Assembly: GCF_010015445.1 (NCBI RefSeq)
Contig: NC_053115.1
Location: forward strand, 16,303,505-16,367,504
DNA length: 64,000 nucleotides
From: Perca fluviatilis
Taxonomy: Eukaryota > Chordata > Actinopteri > Perciformes > Percidae
Direction: 5' to 3'
Numbering within the stretch: position 1 is the first letter of the stretch; every line of letters begins with the position of its first letter. The position numbers and the translations under genes are program-made. Below are positions 1 to 64,000 of the stretch, piece by piece. The notes under the pieces were generated by a model. That model was not told the DNA's origin. It did not search any database and was given only the letters and a program-made list of their open reading frames with translations.

Positions 1-1073
1 AGCAGGGAGAGATGAGAAATGGCATATGCTAATTTAGGCTTATGCGCCTGAAATATCCCACGAGAGGCTTTTAATAATGCTGAGGCATTGTGACATTCAG
101 GTGGCCTGTGCTCATCATTGCTATAATGAAGAGAATATGCTAATAGCTGACTCATCTGCTGGAGGAAGAATTAAACAAAGTAAACAACACCTTTACCGCT
201 CTCTGTTAGTTTATGGAGGAGATGGGCAGGAGAGGAGACAAAGTGAGAAAGACTAACAGAGGGAGAGAGACGAATGGGATGGAGGGAGGAGCTGCTGCCT
301 GACATTGGCGATAAATTGTTCCATGCAAAATCTCACAAATAGACACAGTTAATGTACAGCTAATGCATCTGTGAGATTCATTTAGCATTTTTAAAGGGCT
401 CTTTAGATATTGAAATTATTTTTGAAACACATCATTAAGCACAAATCTGCCATGCATACAAATCTGGACTCAAAGTTTGTGAAATATGAGGTAAGCAGAG
501 GCAGACTGTGTGATACCTGTTTCTAATTGAAAATGCTTTGTGTAAAAGTGTTCAGTACAGCCAGGAGCCTGGAGAGGTTACCCAAATGCTCAGATCAATA
601 GACTGAATAAATGCTTAGACTGGCACAACTCTGAGTGCTCAAGTGACTTACAGGACAGAATAAACTTCTGATGCCCTGTACACACTCACAAACTCCAGGA
701 GATAGAAAAAGAGAAAACATGGGGGTCAAAGCATTGAGGGAATCTGCTGTGAACAGCACATACAGGCTTTACAGTAATCCCTCAAGTTTTTTTTCTTCAT
801 ATTTCTCCTGACACTCACACTCATGCGTATAGATGAAGTGAAGTGTAGTATGCACCCTAAAAGGACCGACACACAAATGGTTCCTATGTTTTGCTTCATG
901 AGCAATATGTGCAAGCAAGTGTAAAGATAGAAGTGATACGGATCATATGCTAATCTGGCTGAGGGTAAAAGTGAGATTGAGCACATATCTAGCATGTTTC
1001 ATTGCTATAGCAACAGCCTTTGTACTTGCGAAGGGAAGTGGGTGGCAGAAAAAGGAGCAAGAGTGAGTGGAGT

Positions 1074-1076
<3 letters not shown>

Positions 1077-1132
<56 letters not shown>
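1077..1132 (+). repeat. (GA)n microsatellite
   Basis: About 56 bases of GA dinucleotide repeat with one phase break (AA) in the middle. The apparent reading frames across it are repeat artefacts. Confidence 0.95.
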
Positions 1133-1133
<1 letters not shown>

Positions 1134-2519
1134 TGTTGGCTTGCTCCTCTTTCTTGCCGAGGTTCTGCCAATCCAGCTCTCTGCCAACCCAAGACCCTGG
1201 GGCTATAACAGTCAAGGTCACTGAAAAGGGAAAAATGAACAACTCCTAAACATATTTCTGCATACTCCACATCCGAGGGAGGCGATGAGGAGCAGTTCAG
1301 GCTCACGCAGACAGGGGGAGCCACCATTGTACTCTCAGCATGTGCATGATTGTCCTCCACAAGACCCTCTACATACCCACAGAAGGATCATGGTGGCTGT
1401 GAAATACCCTTGAAGGGTCACAGATAATAATCCTTATTTTACCTTTTTTGAATGCCTCTATCTTGTAACATTTTTAAATGTAATAAAGAAAAAACACCAA
1501 AATCATATACCAGCAGTCCTGAATGTGCTTCCTGTTTTGTATGCAAAAGCTCATCATCTCAATAATGTTCCATTCTAAATTCAACTTTCATGGCAGCAGT
1601 ACCGCTGTTGTGGTGGGAATTACATCAACACAAATACCGCTCAGCACATAAATGCAGTGAGGCGGGAACTTAGTTCGTATTAAATTATAATTTAGTTGTA
1701 GCCAACATTCATCCACACATTAGCATTAGTCTGTGAAGGACAACTTTAAATCCCCAAATAAGTGTGTTTGTGTGTGTGTGTGCACTTGTGTTTAGACAGA
1801 GAGACCTTAGGAGCCCCAGAAGTAGGAGAGTGAATATCAAATTAGTTAAGGTTATTGAAGTTCCCCTTGTTTCATAGAGACCTAAATTCTCAGTCAGTCC
1901 CTGCCCCCCCTTTCACACCCTCACACAGCTACTTTCATCACGTCCTTTGAAAGACTTGCAGGACAGGAGTGTTTTAAAGGGTTTTGGTGTCTTGTGTAAA
2001 GCTGACGAGTAACGGCTGCTTAAATCAGTGGCGGCTACTATTTTTAGGATATGTGAAATGTATCTCCAACACACAAATCATGTCTCTCACACACACACAC
2101 ACACACACACGATGAATCGAGAAGATTGAAGGAAAGGCAGGCAGCAGAGATGTGTGACAAACAAATTCATACATGTATGTTCGACACAAGCAGGGTTGTA
2201 TTTCCATTTTATGTTAGATCCGTGTTTGATTAACTAATTAAAAACAGCTCATTACATAAGTCAGCCTTGCTGATGAAGCTGCAGTGCTTTAGGCTCAGCA
2301 CAGGTAACTGTTAGTGAGAGGAGGCAGATCTCATGCTGTGGCATCATAGGGGGCTGTTGCTTTGAAATTTCACAGTGTTTAAGCACATTTGAAAGATAAG
2401 AAAACTGGGGAGGCGCTACTTCCAGTGGTTGAAAGTCAGTAAATTTAATGTAGTACTGTATGGTAGGTGCAATATACAGTATCTTCCACCACTGGCTGCA
2501 GCATACAGTTATATTTTAG

Positions 2520-2790
2520 ACAACATGGTGCTTCTAGCTTCGTCTTTGGGGAAGGCCCTATCCTGTCACAGCATGACAATAAATCTAAAATAAATGTTTT
2601 TCTAATATTGGTGTGGAAGAACTTGACAGGCCTGCACAGAGTGGAGACCCTAAACCCCATCCAACACTGGCCAGGCCATATGGCTCAGCATCAGTGCCAC
2701 ACTAGATCAAATCTCTGCAGTCAGGTTCCAAAATCTTGTGGAAAACCTTCCCAGTAGAGTGGTGGCTGTCATAGCAGCATGTTAATGCCC
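2520..2790 (+). mobile_element. Decayed Tc1/mariner-like transposase fragment
   Basis: A fragment includes 'LNPIQHW', resembling the 'LNPIEHLW' motif near the last catalytic Asp of Tc1-type transposases. It is followed by sequence like the transposase C-terminus that ends in Glu-Ser-Leu-Pro-Arg-Arg, with frameshifts. There are no intact terminal repeats that I can define. It is a relic, recognised by similarity from memory. Confidence 0.45.
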
Positions 2791-4589
2791 ACAGCAGTGG
2801 CCTGTCTTTGTCCATCAGCTGAGCAATTTGAAGCCTTTTCCACCCATTATCTTTACATCCACAATCACTGCCAGTGTGTTATGATCTTGTCCTTGCCACA
2901 GCGTGCATAATTTGTTAAAGATGTCACACAGTCTCTGCCAACACATGCAAGCCCACAGCATGATAAGATGCTGACTGAAATAACGTTTAAAATTAAGTCA
3001 CGTAAAGGAAGAGGACAAGGTGACGATGATGCTGCGTGAGGTCTGTTGGAGTGTGATGAAGTGGAAATGGAGTCGCTGCGTTTTCCCTCAGGGAAAATCA
3101 ACCGAGGGCAGAGCATGGAAAAACCAAGGGGGGAGGAGACGTAGCCAACAAGCAGAAAATCCTCTCATTAATAAAATCTGCTGATGAAATTAGAACATCT
3201 TGATCAGTTACACGCACAGACACACCTACACGCACTTTTTCTTCTCTTCTAATCTTCTCAATTGACGAATTATGTGGTAAATTTCCATGATTGGAAATAT
3301 TACATTTTATGTTCACACGGATGCAGATCATTGAGGCCTTATTTCGTTTTGTTGTCAGACTGTTTGCTAATGAAGAAGGTGACAGGTTCAAAAGCTATGC
3401 GTTTTCAAAGTGTTGCTCAAGTATGTAAAGCTAAAATAGATAAACTCAGAGAATACAACAACATTGTTTTTAATCAAACATTTGGTTTATTAGAAATGCC
3501 TTTTAAAATGTTCCATTATTCTACAAAAACAGAATGGTTTACAGCACCACACAGAAACACACGCTTCCATCTTCAATACACAGTATAAAAATACCTTTAA
3601 AAATAGCACCTTTTCTCTGGCAGGTAAACATGCAGTCGTGATAAGAAACAACTTCCCTCAAACAAAAAAATACATTATATTCAACAGATTGGCAGAATAT
3701 TGTGCTTGATTCTTCATATTTAATACAAATGATAAAACTATATCCATAATAATAACCCAATATACTGTATATGTACTTGCTTGTAGTGTAAAGTTATTTC
3801 ACGCACCTGGGGTTCTGGAAGTAAAAGTCATTCTCGGCAGATTGTATTAGGTGACTTGCCGTTAAGAGTACGCTTTAAGGCTTTGATGGGGATGGAAATC
3901 TCCCAAAAAATCAATTATTTTCAAACAAAAATCTTCGTCTTTGATAAAAAGTAATACATAAAAACTTTAGAAGTCAATTTCGACTCCCAATGAGCACTGT
4001 AGTTAAAAAACAAACAATCACAGAGCCTTTTTAAGGGCTGCTGAAGCTAGTTGTTTAAAGTCATTAGAGTTTCTTTTCTACTTTTGGTCTAGATTTACAT
4101 ACTTTCTGTACTTTGCAATGCAATGTTATTGTTGATAAGGATAAAAAAAAGGCATAAAGTTTATGCTTTGTAGAAACCTGTTAATTAATTTAGCAGTTTT
4201 AATGAATTATTGTTAGATTCTGGGTTCATTTTTCAGTAGCTTTTGTCTTCTCCATAGCAATGTCTGTGGAGGCTGCTACTAAATACTACAGTATTTATTG
4301 CATTTGCTAACCCAACTGACCCAAAAAACAAAGCTGAAATACTAACCCAAAAGTTACTGTATCCTAGTGACTACTACAGTATTCTTCTATGTTTAGGAAC
4401 ATTACAGTAATGTTATAATTTGAAGAAAACATCCAAATGCTTGTTTACAATGTGAAAAATATTTCCAGAATCCACAACACTGCCCACTTTGCTACTTTAC
4501 TAAGTAGTATGGACAGTTAAACAGTCTGCACATTTAAGGAGTGAGCAAAATAATTAAAACACCTTATAACACAGCATCCTTGCCAACGT

Positions 4590-5230
4590 GACATCATGAC
4601 TTCGCGTGAACATACACGCCACTTTCTAAAGCCAAGTGGCGTGTTATCTGTACGCATTTTGAGCTATCTGCGTGTATGTCTACACCGTATACAGGTGACG
4701 GGTTGGATTTAGGAAAAGAAGAACGGGACGGTTAGGTTTAGGAAAACAATAAGGGGACGGCTGGGTTAAGTAAAAGAAGAAAGTGACAGGTGTGTTTAGG
4801 AAACGTGATACACTGGACACGATCCCCGGTCTCCTGAGTGAAAGTCCTGTGTTGTTTGACCCATCCACCACCCCAACCAACCTCCCTATGCAGATTTTCG
4901 GGCTTTCATACTACTCACTACCGTTGTCGCTCTTACTGCTACGACATCTTCTTAGTGAGAATCGTGCTGTGATCACGAAACATGCTTTCCATTGAAATAC
5001 ATTAGTTTAAAAAAACGTGCGAAATTTTGCTGGGAAAAAAAACAAACAGAAGTTCTTTTCTCAGGAGAACTTGGCGCAATCGCAAGGTAATGTAAGTCAA
5101 TGGAGGCCAAACGGGTTTGATAAACACGCTAAAAAGCGATTATGCTTCTTGCTAACACGCCAAAATGGAATACGAATTGCCGTGTCATACATACGCCACT
5201 TATTGAGATCAGTCTGTCCTTGCAGTATAT
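4590..5230. repeat. Interspersed repeat with four tandem units of about 30 bp
   Basis: Around 4694-4812 a unit of the form GACGG-TTGG-TTTAGGAAAA-AAGAA is repeated about four times with divergence. The flanking 100-400 bases ('cgccactt...' at both ends) look like the rest of a dispersed fish repeat. No protein or terminal repeat was found. Confidence 0.4.
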
Positions 5231-6536
5231 ACCAGTTCGGTGAAGTTCATAAAAGGGTGTAGTTTGTGCTATCCGTTAAAACATCATGAACTTTGCCATA
5301 TTGGTATTTACTTGAAGCACCAATCTCGAAGATTTTAATTTCAATAAATGTCTGTTAAGCCACTAAATATTGCCGAATGAGGTAACACAGTGGCAATTGA
5401 GCCTATGGCCCATCGATCTCAGAACCCATCGGCTATCGGTCTGCCGATGATTTATAGCCTCTGGGGGCAACGGCAAATATTTCGGGGGTTCCGGTGTAGC
5501 CAGTGGATATTCGGGCCAAGACTTCCTCTTACGTGCGGCGGGTCTGAATAGCCACTTGAGAAACGAGAACAGAGTTGGAGTTGAGAATTGTCGTTTCTAT
5601 ACAGAAATCTGCATAAAAATGCAGATTTATTTTTTTTTTTAATCGGAAGAAAAAAAAAAACTAGCCAATAGCTGATGGGTTATGAGATTGCATTTCGGCC
5701 AATGCTTTCCACCTCTTTTGCTCTCCACATGGACCGTTTACCTGCATGCAACCAAAGCCCGCTCAAACGTGATTGGTCAATACTACTCAGACTAGAAATT
5801 GAAACCAGATTGCTTCAGATACCAAAATCTTGTCCCGTTGCCTAGAGACTCTGCATTCATATGCAGATATCTATTTATAGAGATGAATGCCCACTGATGG
5901 AAGCTGTTGCATTTGCAGTATTACCAACTGGGTGTCTGGGGCAACATTCCCAGGAAAATCCCAAGCGATGGTTGGTCTGCCAGAGAGGGTAGGCAGAGCC
6001 AACGCGTGTGAAGCATGTTTTTTTCTGGTCTCTGCTAGTGTTGCGAGTAAACGACACACTGTTAACACTGTTTGGATGCTTGGGAAGTGAGACAAAAACA
6101 AACAGAGGTCTTCGAGATTGTAACTTCAAGAATTATTGCATTACACTGTAAGGTGAGTCAGGCAATTTGTCCACTCCCTATTATCTGTGTGCAACATGAA
6201 ATGGATAAAGGTACTCAAGTACCTCAATATTGTGGTAAAGTTAAACTGAGAAAATCAGGGTGAATGCAAAGACACTTCTATAGTTTGCAAGTATTTTTTA
6301 ACCTAAAAAAACTATACTATAGCTAACTATAACTATTTTGTTTTGCATGGTTTGGAGAAAATAAAGCAATGAGGCACTCTTGTATCCCCCCTCAACCTAG
6401 GCTAAAGTTTGTTTGGGTTTACAGAAACAATAAATAAACAAAAACAAATCTTGACCATTGACATTTGACAAAATAATGATCTATAAAATCTATATAAAGG
6501 CTAACATTCCAGTGGCTGAGGAGGATTTGGCCTCAA

Positions 6537-62128
<55,592 letters not shown>

Positions 62129-64000
62129 CTGAGAGAAAGACATTATCAATCATATGTACGGTATGCAATTATGTAATATGTCATAAGTAACACTCTATTA
62201 TTCCCATAAACCCATCAATGAAAAAAGTTAAAGATTAGATATATTCACATGGTTTCAAGTCTGTAAACAATACTGAAAGGCCTATAGATATACTAAAAGG
62301 TTGATTGGTTGTTGTAGTCATTCCTTCTGTCTGCGCTGGACACAAAGACATTCCTTCCTCAAGTGGTTTCAATGTAAGTGATAGGGGACGGAATCCACAT
62401 TCGCTGCAAAAATTCAGTCTAAAGTTTAGCTAAGGAAAAAATTAGGCTTTCACAGTCTATTATTTAGACTAAATCAACTGGGTATTGTGAGTGGTGAAGG
62501 AAAACACACAGAGGCCAGAGTGATCTTCACCTGATGTAGTTTACGTAACACCAACAAGCAGGCTGGTTTTGGTGAGGTTGTGAAAACTACATACAAAAGA
62601 AATAAAATTTTAAAAGCACATAAGGAAATCCAACAACAACAAAAGGTTAGGCTAGGCCCATGGCTATTGGGCAGCTAGCAGCAAGCTTCCCGCAGGTCTG
62701 CACCTGACCTGAGCTAACTAACTTTATAACCCTGAGGAGCATCTACCCCTTGCTTTTAAACTGAAAGCTCCTCCTACAGACAAATCAAAGTTAATCATTC
62801 AAGACAATCAAATAATAATTTTAAAAACAACAACAATTTCTAAAGCATTATTGTAATCGTCCTAACATAGAACCCCCCCACTCTAAAGCCCATAAGACGT
62901 TCTCAGTGGCTGTTTGCCAGTTTGCATCCATGATGACCAGCAGGTAATGTGGATGGGAGCTCATTAACAAACATGGTTAATTGAAGTAAAATATAACCAA
63001 TAAATGAATTTGAATCTAATGTACAAGGTTTTTCATTAAGAATGCGAATGATGATAGTGCATATGGAAATGACCAAAAACTACTTATGTTAGCAGGTTAG
63101 CGTGCTATACCCACATGTTCTAAGCATGCTAACCAGGGCTGGGTATAATTAAAAAAATGTAGATACAGGTACCAATACCAATACCGTGACAACAACTACA
63201 CAGACTGAGGACTGTGCATTTTGTCCCCAATCACTTCATAACAACACAACAAATTCATTTTGCTTTCAAAAGGCATATTTTTGTGGCCAGTATGGACAGG
63301 AGGAATGACTGAAACGACCAGTAAAAGAAAAACTTTTAAAGTGCATACAGTATAGGCAAGAATAAGAGTTTTGTGTCAAGATGGACTTGAGAAAATATAA
63401 AACTATCCTTTTGAATATAGAACTGCATTGCTCAACTCATTGTATTGTCCTAATTGCAACAAACTGTATGTGGCTGAAATGTGAGTTTGTATGTAATGTA
63501 CTCTCAAACCAAACAAAAAAGTGCATGTATATCATATCACTTATTGTAGAAATAAATTGATTCACTGTAAACAACCTGCGCAATGCGGAATAAAGACATT
63601 TTGTTTTGCTGGCTTCTTTAGGCTCATCCAACATAAGCAAACACGTAACTTAATCACCACATACGTCACAGGAGCAGTTACTTAACAATTTTAGATTTCA
63701 TTCATTGAGGCTTACAGAATGCTACACTACTCTCCGCTCAAATTTCTACTAAAGAGACTAAGAAATCACATCCTCATATACCCACCCTTCTGTTATTCGT
63801 AAAGATGTCACTCCCAGACACATCCAACTTAGTATATTATCATGTCTTACGCTGAAGGTAGACAATTACAAGACTGATGGGAAACAGTCACTTGCCAATA
63901 TGTAAAGAGATGTGGAGATTCATCTTGAGAATTGGGGTTCAAGCACCTGAGCTTTTCTGTTTGAGTATCTTACTCGCCTCAGTACAAACCAACAGAGAAC
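62129..64000 (-). other. Partial col7a1 intron running off the window
   Basis: No exon could be placed in these 1.87 kb. About 62360-62530 resembles a dispersed fish repeat (CAATGTAAGTGATAGGGGAC). Near 63135 a GGCTGGGTAT end like that of a hAT MITE is seen without a partner. Earlier FN3 and vWFA1 exons must lie beyond 64000. Confidence 0.55.

Larger units (their letters stand above)
1..6536. other. Downstream flank of col7a1 without a recognised gene
   Basis: No open reading frame here resembles a known protein and no exon chain is evident. The part just below 6537 is presumably col7a1 3' UTR. Repeats are a (GA)n tract at 1077-1132, a short CA tract near 2091-2110, a decayed Tc1/mariner-like fragment at about 2520-2790, and a repeat with tandem units of about 30 bp at 4590-5230. 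The remainder is AT-rich single-copy-looking sequence. Confidence 0.6.

Noticed and set aside
989..1360. Ser/Leu- and Arg/Glu-rich reading frames over the GA tract
   Set aside because: They are translations of a microsatellite in several frames, with no protein-like composition outside it.
2445..2757. Overlapping frames on both strands near 2460-2750 as a host gene
   Set aside because: The plus-strand sequence resembles a decayed Tc1-like transposase end with frameshifts, not an intact gene.

Overview
The window is vertebrate genomic DNA, almost certainly from a teleost fish and probably a percomorph (inference from the intronic transposon families and the microsatellite load). It holds one gene that I can support: a collagen type VII alpha-1 chain gene (col7a1) read on the minus strand. 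The visible part runs from an exon at 62012-62128 down to a stop codon at 6537-6539. The 5' end (promoter, signal peptide, first vWFA domain and the first FN3 repeats) lies beyond position 64000. I placed 108 exons. All junctions keep one open frame: about 7,769 coding bases, or 2,588 residues plus a partial first codon.

Layout in transcription order (high to low coordinates): six fibronectin type III domains (62128-58065); the second vWFA domain (57971-56695); a Cys-containing junction exon (56408-56370); a long interrupted Gly-X-Y domain of about 1,630 residues (56218-16846), split by a roughly 37-residue non-collagenous hinge (41274-39332); then the NC2 tail (16679-6537). NC2 holds the Cys-Ala-Cys dimerisation motif, whose second Cys comes from a 9-base microexon, then an acidic exon, a very basic exon ending in an RSKRR motif, a canonical Kunitz domain and a short last exon. 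Positions 1-6536 are downstream flank with repeats and no gene that I recognise.

The introns carry many mobile elements. The 6.95-kb intron between two NC2 exons (7444-14397) contains a pair of 677-bp inverted repeats. Between them is an L1 fragment flanked by a 16-bp target duplication, which is itself split by an L2/Rex-like LINE, which is in turn split by two TTAA-flanked MITEs. The 6.2-kb intron 26740-32943 holds a Harbinger-like element with a hAT MITE inside it, a tRNA-derived SINE and a TTAA MITE. Other introns hold hAT-type MITEs (one with a BED zinc-finger remnant), a second copy of a 521-bp TTAA MITE, foldback elements and long CA/TG microsatellites, some touching splice sites.

The protein would be the anchoring-fibril collagen under the epidermal basement membrane. 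NC1 (FN3 and vWFA) binds basement-membrane partners, the interrupted helix trimerises, and NC2 cysteines lock antiparallel dimers before the tail is removed. I found no new multi-gene system. The most notable points are the NC2 microexon, a possible proprotein-convertase site just before the Kunitz domain, the large inverted repeat next to an NC2 splice site, and the nested transposons.
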